Source: Candidatus Bathyarchaeota archaeon
GTDB taxonomy: Archaea; Thermoproteota; Bathyarchaeia; TCS64
Assembly (NCBI GenBank): GCA_016867505.1
Contig: VGJH01000028.1
Location: 1 to 9,702, forward strand
Direction of reading: 5' to 3'
Length of the DNA: 9,702 nucleotides
The notes under the pieces are model-generated. The model had not been told where the DNA came from. It ran no database searches and was given only the letters and a program-made list of their open reading frames with translations. Below are positions 1-5,412 of the stretch, in pieces. Numbering within the stretch: position 1 is the stretch's first letter; each line of letters starts with the position of its first letter. The position numbers and the translations under genes were made by a program.

Positions 1-268
1 CTTCAAGCATCTCTTTGGCTGTGAATGTTATTACGCCTGCATAGACTTCCGATGGTTTGCTGTAGAGCATAAGTAATGCAGCGGCTCTACCAACAATCTT
101 GTCAACCATCACAGCTTTCTCCAATTTTCCTATACCCAACTTTTCTATTGCTTCAAGATGTGGTTTAACTCCTTTAGAAGAACTACTGAAAATTAACTTT
201 CCGTTCATGTAAACCATTAAAGCATTGCCTGTTTTATCGAGTTTAGATAGGTAATTGTTCATTGGCAT
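1..268 (-). CDS. DUF1893 family protein, 5' part (runs off the window)
   Basis: An open frame of 89 codons with no stop reaches the left edge of the window, so the C-terminus is missing. The translation begins MPMNNYLSKLDKTGNALMVY and later carries a conserved-looking stretch, VDKIVGRAAALLMLYSKP, followed by EVYAGVITFTAKEML. This pattern (short N-terminal helix, a beta hairpin around VYMNGKLIFSS, the helix with VDKIVGRAAA, then a strand) is what I recall of the DUF1893 family, small archaeal and bacterial proteins of about 120-150 residues related in fold to cytidine deaminases and without an established function. The start is ATG at 268, with a second in-frame ATG at 262; no clear Shine-Dalgarno precedes either. 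It is transcribed divergently from hypA, 89 bp away. The family call is from memory of its conserved pattern. Confidence 0.8.
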   Translation of the reverse strand, partial: MPMNNYLSKLDKTGNALMVYMNGKLIFSSSSKGVKPHLEAIEKLGIGKLEKAVMVDKIVGRAAALLMLYSKPSEVYAGVITFTAKEMLE

Positions 269-317
269 TGGTGAGAGTGAATCCCTACATTTTAGGCTTA
301 TCAAAATTATTGAGGGA

Positions 318-331
318 AATAATAATATTAA
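318..331 (+). promoter_or_regulatory. Possible TATA box for hypA-hypB
   Basis: An A/T-only stretch, AATAATAATATTA, lies centred about 30 bp before the hypA ATG at 358, preceded by GAGGG that could serve as a BRE. A start of transcription about 25 bp downstream would fall near 352, giving a leader of only a few nucleotides. The region is AT-rich overall, so the call is weak. Confidence 0.35.
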
Positions 332-357
332 AAAAGTATGTAGCAGCCTTTCCAGTC

Positions 358-759
358 ATGCATGAATGGGCTCTAGCTGAGGGAGTGATCTCAACAGCAC
401 AAAAATATGCTAAGGATAATGGACTAACAAAAGTCACTGAAGTCATAGTGATGATTGGTGAATTACAGCAGGTTGAACATGAAATAATTGAATTTGCACT
501 CGATCAGCTGAGAACACCCTTCATGAAAGATACTAAATTTGTCATTAAATCGAAGGCGGCTAAATTTAAATGCCGTAAATGTAGCCATGAATGGAATTTT
601 AAGACCGGTAAACTTTCTGAAGATGTCTCTGAAGCAATACATTTTGTCCCTGAGATGGCTCATGTCTACATTAAATGCCCAAACTGCGGGAGTCCTGACT
701 TTGACGTGCCTGAAGGACGTGGAGTATGGTTACAGAGCATTAAGGGGATTAAGGAATGA
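358..759 (+). CDS. hypA: Hydrogenase maturation nickel metallochaperone HypA
   Basis: HypA binds nickel and zinc in the cytoplasm and, with HypB, delivers nickel to the large subunit precursor of [NiFe] hydrogenases. The 133-residue product starts MHEWALAEG; the free N-terminus, His2 and Glu3 form the family's nickel site. The zinc site is two CxxC pairs, C72/C75 (FKCRKCSHEW) and C107/C110 (IKCPNCGSPDF). The roughly 30-residue insert between the pairs, with AIHFVPE and His96, and the closing GRGVWLQSI strand match the Thermococcus kodakarensis type, where the equivalent insert histidine is, as I recall, a nickel ligand in the HypA-HypB complex. The frame is open upstream to a TTG at 262, but the family always begins at MHE, so ATG 358 is chosen. 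Its TGA overlaps the ATG of the next gene (ATGA), indicating translational coupling. Confidence 0.95.
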   Translation: MHEWALAEGVISTAQKYAKDNGLTKVTEVIVMIGELQQVEHEIIEFALDQLRTPFMKDTKFVIKSKAAKFKCRKCSHEWNFKTGKLSEDVSEAIHFVPEMAHVYIKCPNCGSPDFDVPEGRGVWLQSIKGIKE

Positions 760-1478
760 GTGATCCTCGATTAATCATTATCCCTGAAAGGTTCAAGAAC
801 GTAAAAAACATCATCGCAGTAAGCAGTGGCAAGGGTGGAGTCGGTAAAAGCATGATCAGCGTCTCACTTACACTTGCACTACGCGATAAAGGATACAGTG
901 TCGGTTTACTTGACTTAGACTTCACAAGCCCAAGCACACACCTAATTTTAGGCGTTCAAGGATTATACCCTACCGAAGAAAAAGGGATAACACCACCAAT
1001 AACAGATGGAATCCATTACATGAGTATAGTACACTATAGCTTGGATAACCCAACACCACTACGTGGAGCAGATCAAAGCGATGCGATCATCGAACTCTTA
1101 GCTATAACTCGTTGGGAGACTTTAGATTATTTAATTATTGATATGCCCCCTGGACTCGGTGACGCAACCCTTGATATGCTGAGATTAATACCCCGAATTA
1201 ATTTCCTGGTTGTTTCAACTCCCAGTGTGTTAGCCTTTGAATCAGTTAAAAAACTATTAACTCTATTAATCGAACAAGGAATACCTATTAAAGGAGTAAT
1301 AGAAAATATGGTTTTAACCACATCAATTTATATTAAGCAAGAAGTTGAGAAAATGAATTTAACCTATCTTACAGCTATTTACTTCGATAATGAATTAGAG
1401 GCTGCAATTGGTTATCCTAATAAACTAATTTCAACACAATTCCATAACAGAATTGTAGAAATTTCTGGGAAAATTTAA
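756..1478 (+). CDS. hypB: MinD/Mrp-family ATPase, archaeal-type HypB (HypB-AT)
   Basis: A 240-residue SIMIBI-class P-loop ATPase. Visible motifs are the deviant Walker A GKGGVGKS at 25-32, with both signature lysines (K26, K31), switch I with D55 in DLDFTSPS, and the Walker B/switch II DMPPGLGD at 129-136. In bacteria HypB is a GTPase of another subfamily; in Thermococcus a MinD/Mrp-type ATPase (HypB-AT) takes its place, binds HypA and raises its nickel affinity in an ATP-dependent cycle. The 4-bp overlap with hypA makes this the best reading here. Mrp/NBP35 iron-sulfur carriers normally carry CPxC after the GxxENM motif; here GVIENM (180-185) is followed by VLTTSIYI with no cysteine, and the whole protein has none, arguing against an Fe-S carrier role. 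The C-terminal region after 200 is short and less conserved. A G-rich stretch (AAGGGG, then AAGGA) precedes the start. Confidence 0.85.
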   Translation: MSDPRLIIIPERFKNVKNIIAVSSGKGGVGKSMISVSLTLALRDKGYSVGLLDLDFTSPSTHLILGVQGLYPTEEKGITPPITDGIHYMSIVHYSLDNPTPLRGADQSDAIIELLAITRWETLDYLIIDMPPGLGDATLDMLRLIPRINFLVVSTPSVLAFESVKKLLTLLIEQGIPIKGVIENMVLTTSIYIKQEVEKMNLTYLTAIYFDNELEAAIGYPNKLISTQFHNRIVEISGKI

Positions 1479-2662
1479 TTTTTCTTAGCTTTTTTATCTT
1501 CCTTTATTGGTAGTGTTAGAATTAAAGCAAGGCCTGAGAGAATGGCAAAAAAGTAGAAAACATAATCTAATCCATAATCGGAGGAGATCCATGTAGCAAT
1601 AAACGGTAGTATTGAACCAAACCCATACTTTACTGTAAAGTTTATACCATATGCTACTCCAACCGTGTTCTTTGGCGTAATGTCTCCTAAAAGTGCACTG
1701 AGTGGTGCTTGAGTTACGTAGAATGTGAAACCCAGTAAGGCAACTAGAGCGAGAAGAATAACGAAGTTACCTGGAGCAATTACTAAAGCAATTAATGAGA
1801 TTGCATAAGCAATAAAACCTGTTATGAGTATGATTTTTCGACCAATTTTGTCACTTAACTCTCCGCCAATCAGTTGAGCAAAAGCTCCAACAGTGTATTG
1901 GATTGTGCTTAGTCCCCCTGCAATTAATAGACTGATGCCTTTTGTTTTGTTGATGTATGTTAAGATCCACTGACTAACTCCACTCCAGAGCCCCCCACTT
2001 AGCATAACGACTAATAATACTAGGACGAGGTTGAATCTGTTTTCAGTTGTAAACATTTTTGTTATTGTAGACAGATAACCTCCTTTTGGCATCGATTTCT
2101 CTTCATTGCTGGTTGGAACATCTTCGACAATATAATGATCAATTACTGCCATCAGTGCCCCGACGAAACCCCACAAGATGAAGGTGTTTCTCCAACCAAG
2201 ACTAATCCCGAGTGCAGCTGATGTAATATATGCAACCGCCATACCCATATCCCCTCCTAAGCCTTGAATACCCATGAATCTACCACGTAATTCAACACTG
2301 AGGAGAGCCATATGCCCGTAACCGGGGGGATGATAAAGGCTAGCTCCTATGCCAATTAAAACCATGCCTGCTGCAGTAATGTAGAGGTTTCCTGATAAAC
2401 CAACAATCGCTGAAGCCAATCCGCAGGTGATCATTGATAGCATAATTAACATCTTCTTTGAAACATTATCAGCTAGAAACCCGACTGGGAGAGATCCCCA
2501 CCCATAGAAGAATGTGACCAGTGAGGCAATATAGGCTAAGAGAGTAAGGTTTCCTAGTTCACCAACCATTAAAGGCATTAAAGCTGGTAGCACAACAAGG
2601 TATGCATGCATAATTCCATGGCTTGCAGTGACTGCAACTACGCTTGCATCAGATCTTTTCAA
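1475..2662 (-). CDS. MFS transporter, 12 transmembrane helices, substrate unknown
   Basis: The 395-residue product is almost wholly hydrophobic, with about twelve membrane helices in two halves split by a hydrophilic loop at about 178-208. MFS motif A is seen in the loop between helices 2 and 3 (GFLADNVSKK, 61-70) and again in the second half (GGELSDKIGRK, 266-276). The stretch SLYHPPGYGHMAL at 109-121 resembles the LYHP motif of fosmidomycin-resistance-like and related MFS carriers, so an exporter of a small organic molecule is possible, but the substrate cannot be read. The C-terminal tail is lysine-rich (KEDKKAKKN). The start is TTG at 2662: GGGG lies 7 nt upstream in a good Shine-Dalgarno position, while the nearest ATG (2666) is out of frame. 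The stop shares TTAA with the hypB stop. No functional link to the neighbours is evident. Confidence 0.85.
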   Translation of the reverse strand: MKRSDASVVAVTASHGIMHAYLVVLPALMPLMVGELGNLTLLAYIASLVTFFYGWGSLPVGFLADNVSKKMLIMLSMITCGLASAIVGLSGNLYITAAGMVLIGIGASLYHPPGYGHMALLSVELRGRFMGIQGLGGDMGMAVAYITSAALGISLGWRNTFILWGFVGALMAVIDHYIVEDVPTSNEEKSMPKGGYLSTITKMFTTENRFNLVLVLLVVMLSGGLWSGVSQWILTYINKTKGISLLIAGGLSTIQYTVGAFAQLIGGELSDKIGRKIILITGFIAYAISLIALVIAPGNFVILLALVALLGFTFYVTQAPLSALLGDITPKNTVGVAYGINFTVKYGFGSILPFIATWISSDYGLDYVFYFFAILSGLALILTLPIKEDKKAKKN

Positions 2663-2700
2663 TCATCTTCCCCAAAGATAGATTAGCAGAAAACCGTTTA

Positions 2701-2710
2701 CATATATAAC
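2701..2710 (-). promoter_or_regulatory. TATA box for the MFS transporter gene
   Basis: On the minus strand the sequence reads GTTATATATG, a good archaeal TATA box. A start about 25 bp downstream would lie near 2680, leaving an 18-nt leader that holds the GGGG ribosome site before the TTG at 2662. TATATA is self-complementary, so the same site could in principle also serve the divergent winged-helix gene. Confidence 0.5.
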
Positions 2711-2771
2711 CACTCCTCAAAAACAGCGTCAAATTCTTTAAGCTGAGCAACAATTCTGAAGGAGAGACTTA

Positions 2772-3041
2772 ATGTCATCAACGAAGCTTAAAAAAGACAT
2801 TCTGAAAGAACTTGAGGTTATGCCTCTCTCTCTTACAGAGATAGCCATGAAACTTGAGTTAAAAGAAAAAAAGGTATTCAGGCTGCTCAGATCCCTATTC
2901 GAAAAAGGAGAAATCGTCTCCCACCGTGGTGAGAATGGCTCTAGGAAATATAGATTAACAACTGATGAAGAGAAAGCTGCCCAAGCAGAATCTAAAGAAG
3001 AAGACATTGACGAAGAAGATGAAGATGAGGAAGACGAGTAA
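2772..3041 (+). CDS. Small winged helix-turn-helix protein with acidic C-terminal tail
   Basis: Eighty-nine residues. Positions 5-62 form a winged-helix fold of the MarR/ArsR kind: a first helix (KLKKDILKELEV), a helix-turn-helix (PLSLTEIAMKLELKEKKVFRLLRSLFEKGEI), and a wing ending in KYRLT. The remaining tail, 65-89, is almost entirely Glu, Asp and a few Ala, Lys or Gln, ending in a run of Asp and Glu. There are no cysteines or ligand-binding domain. It probably binds DNA as a transcription factor or chromatin-associated protein; the acidic tail might contact basal transcription or nucleoid proteins, which is inference. GGAG at 2761-2764 sits 7 nt before the ATG. It is divergent from the MFS gene, so control of that gene is a natural but unproven idea. 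A T-rich stretch follows immediately after the stop. Confidence 0.8.
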   Translation: MSSTKLKKDILKELEVMPLSLTEIAMKLELKEKKVFRLLRSLFEKGEIVSHRGENGSRKYRLTTDEEKAAQAESKEEDIDEEDEDEEDE

Positions 3042-3044
3042 AGA

Positions 3045-3659
3045 CTAATTTTTTCTTCTTTTAATTTCTACTAAAATCTTATCTATTTCCTCTTCTGATA
3101 TTTCAAGTGAAAACTGGTCCTTCATTTTTTGTGAGATTTCTCGTAAAGATGATTTAGGTGAACTAACTTTTGGTATTAAGTTACACATATCTTCGTAGTA
3201 GTTCCATGGGAAAACTACCCACCGCCATGTCATCTCAACTCCATAAAAATCTGGTTTAAAGTTGCTGCCTGTTAAAAAGATCAGTGTAGCTGTTTTGATT
3301 ATTCTTGGGTTAAGCTTTTTCACATGTGTTGATGCCACAGTCAAGCTTTTTCCAGTGTCTGAGATGTCATCTACGATCAGAACTTTTAATCCTGTCAAAT
3401 CCACTTCAAGAGGGAATTTAATTTTTGCTTCACCATCAGGTGTCGCAGTTATACCCCAATGCTCTACCTTTAAACTCAATAAATCTTTTACACCTAAAAA
3501 ATCGCAGAGTACTCTAGCAAATACCCATCCCCCTCTAGCTAAACCAATAATCATGTCTGGTTTGTAACCTGATGTAATGATGTTATCAGCGGTTTTTCGT
3601 GCAGTGGAATAGAAGGATTCCCAGCTCATCGCTTCACAGAAAATATTCTCAGTAGACAC
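3045..3659 (-). CDS. Predicted purine-type phosphoribosyltransferase
   Basis: A cytoplasmic type I phosphoribosyltransferase of the COG2236 kind, 204 residues. The PRPP-binding signature VLIVDDISDTGKS is at 93-105 and the pyrophosphate loop ARGGW at 41-45; the WRWVVFPWNYYED stretch at 145-157 matches the W-x-x-x-PW pattern where this family stacks on the base. The likely reaction is salvage of a 6-oxopurine (xanthine, guanine or hypoxanthine) with PRPP to the nucleotide; which base is used cannot be told. Residues 168-204 are a charged helical extension. The longest frame starts at GTG 3659, but the family usually begins just before the SWEEFY-like motif, and an in-frame ATG at 3629 (MSWESFY) is a credible alternative start. 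A TATA-like element sits about 25 bp before the GTG. The gene faces the winged-helix gene tail to tail with a 3-bp gap. Confidence 0.85.
   Translation of the reverse strand: MSTENIFCEAMSWESFYSTARKTADNIITSGYKPDMIIGLARGGWVFARVLCDFLGVKDLLSLKVEHWGITATPDGEAKIKFPLEVDLTGLKVLIVDDISDTGKSLTVASTHVKKLNPRIIKTATLIFLTGSNFKPDFYGVEMTWRWVVFPWNYYEDMCNLIPKVSSPKSSLREISQKMKDQFSLEISEEEIDKILVEIKRRKN
3050..3063 (+). terminator. Oligo-T terminator after the winged-helix gene
   Basis: Nine bases after the TAA at 3039-3041 the plus strand reads TTTTTTCTTCTTTT. Archaeal RNA polymerase stops on such T-tracts without needing a hairpin. It lies inside the 3' end of the opposing phosphoribosyltransferase gene, where it encodes its Lys/Arg-rich C-terminus. 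Confidence 0.5.
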
Positions 3660-3672
3660 ATACGATAATACT

Positions 3673-3687
3673 GTTTAATAAAATAAA
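3673..3687 (-). promoter_or_regulatory. TATA-like element for the phosphoribosyltransferase gene
   Basis: The minus strand reads TTTATTTTATTAAAC here. Transcription starting about 25 bp downstream would begin close to the GTG at 3659 (a leaderless message) or give a leader of roughly 25 nt for the ATG at 3629. Confidence 0.35.
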
Positions 3688-3700
3688 ACAATTGACCTTG

Positions 3701-3715
3701 TTAAGAATTACTTAA
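3701..3715. repeat. Inverted repeat between divergent genes
   Basis: TTAAG, five bases, then CTTAA: perfect 5-bp arms in the 88-bp gap between the phosphoribosyltransferase and zinc-ribbon membrane protein genes. It lies upstream of the TATA-like element of the former and about 35-45 bp before the start of the latter, a place where an operator could act. In AT-rich DNA such short repeats arise by chance, so this is a weak call. Confidence 0.25.
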
Positions 3716-3747
3716 GAACCGGTAATTCACTTATGTCTTAGAGAACT

Positions 3748-4554
3748 TTGACTTTCTGTTCTAAATGTGGGAAAGAGGTGCCACCTAACTCGGAATATTG
3801 CCCCTACTGTGGAACTAGAGTGAGTTCTGAGAGCATAACCTATCGAAGGACTGATGCTGGTTGGGGAATCGTTCAAGTCTTAGCAATCTTTTTTGGTGGA
3901 ATATTATTACTAACCTCCATTGGTTTGGTTTTTGGTGGAGGCTTTCTAATTTTTGGCATGGACTCTATCTCTCAGCCTGATGGTTATTTTATGAGTCGAT
4001 TAGTTCAGCTTAACGTGAACTCATATGCAATTTACCAATCTGGAATCGACATTAGGATGGATGGGATGCCAATGTGGCGACCAATGCAACAGGATATTAT
4101 TACTGTTAAACTAATTGCTACAAACAATAATCCTTCAAAACAAGTTTTCATTGGAATAGCTACAACCGCAGATGCTAATTCTTATCTAGATCCTGTCGAA
4201 TATTCGAGGCTAATTCAACAACCATGGATTTATGACAGGTGGAGCCAGAACAAACTTCCAACATTTACTTTACATCTAGGTTTGGCTCCAAGTCAATCTC
4301 CTGTTAGTAAAAATATTTGGGTTGCATCAGCTTTTGGTCATGGAACACAAACCTTGACATGGGTACCTCAATCCGGTGACTATTCTGTTGTTATAATGAA
4401 TAGTGATGGATCAAAAAACGTTGATGTCTCAGTTCAGATAGGTGCTAAGGTTCCCATTCTAAGGGGCGTAGGAACTGGCCTACTCATTGGTGGAATAATT
4501 CTCGGATTTATCGGGGCATTGATTTTATACAATTTCCTTCTGCGTAGAAGGTAA
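3748..4554 (+). CDS. Zinc-ribbon membrane protein with large extracytoplasmic domain
   Basis: The 268-residue product has four visible parts: a zinc ribbon at 1-25 with CSKCG (C4, C7) and CPYCG (C18, C21); a hydrophobic helix at about 39-70; a polar, beta-rich domain at about 75-235; and a second helix at about 239-263 ending in LLRRR. With two helices both ends should be cytoplasmic and the middle domain outside. Its C-terminal half (FIGIATTADANSYL, then WVASAFGHGTQTLTW, then DYSVVIMNSDGSKNVDV) closely resembles, from memory, a family of actinobacterial membrane proteins with GIAPTAD and WSVVVMNADGS motifs, which lack the zinc ribbon. The function of either is unknown; sensing or envelope homeostasis would be guesswork. 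The start is TTG at 3748, the only start that keeps the whole zinc ribbon; an upstream ATG at 3733 runs straight into a stop. It is followed by a hairpin and T-run. Confidence 0.75.
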   Translation: MTFCSKCGKEVPPNSEYCPYCGTRVSSESITYRRTDAGWGIVQVLAIFFGGILLLTSIGLVFGGGFLIFGMDSISQPDGYFMSRLVQLNVNSYAIYQSGIDIRMDGMPMWRPMQQDIITVKLIATNNNPSKQVFIGIATTADANSYLDPVEYSRLIQQPWIYDRWSQNKLPTFTLHLGLAPSQSPVSKNIWVASAFGHGTQTLTWVPQSGDYSVVIMNSDGSKNVDVSVQIGAKVPILRGVGTGLLIGGIILGFIGALILYNFLLRRR

Positions 4555-4566
4555 TTCCATTTTTTT
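4536..4566 (+). terminator. Hairpin plus T7 terminator after the zinc-ribbon membrane protein
   Basis: A perfect 6-bp stem CCTTCT/AGAAGG with loop GCGT (4536-4551) ends one base before the TAA at 4552-4554, and a run of seven T follows at 4560-4566. The T-run alone would suffice in archaea; the hairpin overlaps the last codons and may be coincidental. Confidence 0.5.
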
Positions 4567-4608
4567 CTATCCCAAGTACAAATAGGTTATTAATTAACAA
4601 CATATTGG

Positions 4609-4615
4609 CTATATC
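4609..4615 (+). promoter_or_regulatory. TATA box for the aIF2 beta-DUF424 operon
   Basis: CTATATC is centred 24 bp before the GTG at 4636, the spacing expected if transcription starts on or next to the start codon. No Shine-Dalgarno is seen between the two, which agrees with a leaderless message. Confidence 0.45.
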
Positions 4616-4635
4616 TTAGTAGATTAGATCTATTA

Positions 4636-5055
4636 GTGATAAACTTGGAGAAAGACTATAAGACAATGCTTGACAGGGCTTATACTCAACTTCCAGAGCC
4701 AACAAGTTTCGTAGATAGGTTCACTATACCTAAAGCAATCATTCAGACTGCTGGTCGTAAAACTGTTATCACCAATTTCAAAGAGATAGCAGATGAACTT
4801 AGAAGAGATCCCGATCACTTGTTAAAGTTCTTGACCGGTGAGTTAGCTACTCTAGCTAACATCGATGGATCTCGTGCATTTTTCCAGGGAAAATTCTCAT
4901 CTGACACAGTCAAAACTCTTCTTGAGATTTACACAAACAAATATGTCATCTGTCCCGTCTGCCATCGTCCTGACACGCAGCTAGTGAGAGAGAAACGATT
5001 GTGGTTTCTACAATGTGATGCTTGTGGTGCACGAAGCAGTATAGGAGCTAACTGA
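4636..5055 (+). CDS. eif2b: Translation initiation factor aIF2 subunit beta
   Basis: The beta subunit of archaeal aIF2, the heterotrimer that carries initiator Met-tRNA to the small ribosomal subunit in a GTP-dependent way. The 139-residue length is typical. The N-terminal helix (YKTMLDRAYTQLP) is the segment that contacts aIF2 gamma; the central alpha/beta domain includes RFTIPKAIIQTAGRKTVITNF (28-48) and the strongly conserved HLLKFLTGELAT; the C-terminal C4 zinc finger has C106-x2-C109 (CPVC) and C127-x2-C130 (CDAC). The start GTG at 4636 lies about 24 bp after a TATA box with no Shine-Dalgarno, so the message is probably leaderless. The DUF424 gene follows after 3 bp, an arrangement common in archaea. 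Confidence 0.95.
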   Translation: MINLEKDYKTMLDRAYTQLPEPTSFVDRFTIPKAIIQTAGRKTVITNFKEIADELRRDPDHLLKFLTGELATLANIDGSRAFFQGKFSSDTVKTLLEIYTNKYVICPVCHRPDTQLVREKRLWFLQCDACGARSSIGAN

Positions 5056-5058
5056 TAA

Positions 5059-5358
5059 ATGGGAGAAGTCTACCTTCGCGTATCCCATCACGGAAAAGAC
5101 ACTCTTGTCGCAGTATGTGACGCAGATCTACTCGGTAAAACTCTTGGAGGGGGAAAAGTCCCATTCAAGGTGAGTGAAGAATTCTATAGGGGGATTCTTG
5201 GGAACGTGGGGGAGGCAATCACTGCAATGAAACGTGGTACAATCTGTAATCTCGTTGGGAAAAAAATTGTTGAAGCTGCAGTGAATGAGCGGTTAGTGAA
5301 TAATAAAGCGATAATTTATTTTGGTGACATTCCTCACGCTCAGATAGTTAAACTCTAA
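5059..5358 (+). CDS. DUF424 family protein
   Basis: A 99-residue protein of the archaeal DUF424 family, whose function is not established. Recognisable family traits are the opening strands VYLRVSHHGKDTLVAVCD, the LLGKTLGGGKVPFKVS stretch at 25-39, the helix IVEAAVNERLV at about 70-80, and the near C-terminal IPHAQIVKL. No catalytic motif or metal site stands out. The gene starts 3 bp after the aIF2 beta stop, with GGAG at 5043-5046 about 12 nt before its ATG, inside the end of the upstream gene, so the two are almost certainly cotranscribed. The conserved linkage hints at a part in translation, which is inference from context only. Confidence 0.9.
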   Translation: MGEVYLRVSHHGKDTLVAVCDADLLGKTLGGGKVPFKVSEEFYRGILGNVGEAITAMKRGTICNLVGKKIVEAAVNERLVNNKAIIYFGDIPHAQIVKL

Positions 5359-5369
5359 TCAACACACAA

Positions 5370-5378
5370 CTTATACAT
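5370..5378 (+). promoter_or_regulatory. TATA box for ahcY
   Basis: CTTATACAT lies in the 54-bp gap after the DUF424 gene. A start about 25 bp downstream would fall near 5400, giving a leader of roughly 10-15 nt before the TTG at 5413. It suggests that ahcY has its own promoter besides possible read-through from the translation operon. Confidence 0.4.
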
Positions 5379-5412
5379 GTTCAGAACCTATTGTTAGATT
5401 AGTGCATCTCAT

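Noticed and set aside
262..357. N-terminal extension of hypA from TTG 262
   Set aside because: It would put 32 residues before MHEW, but HypA needs its free N-terminus and His2 for nickel; the extension also overlaps the divergent DUF1893 start.
756..1478. Mrp/NBP35 iron-sulfur cluster carrier
   Set aside because: The CPxC motif is missing and the gene overlaps hypA, so HypB-AT fits better.
2738..3007. Serine-rich 89-residue frame antisense to the winged-helix gene
   Set aside because: It is the mirror of the acidic tail codons (GAA/GAT read as TTC/ATC), has no ribosome site or domain, and the plus-strand frame is a clear winged helix.
3262..3567. 101-residue plus-strand frame inside the phosphoribosyltransferase gene
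   Set aside because: Antisense to the conserved PRPP-binding region; its hydrophobic start is a by-product of those codons.
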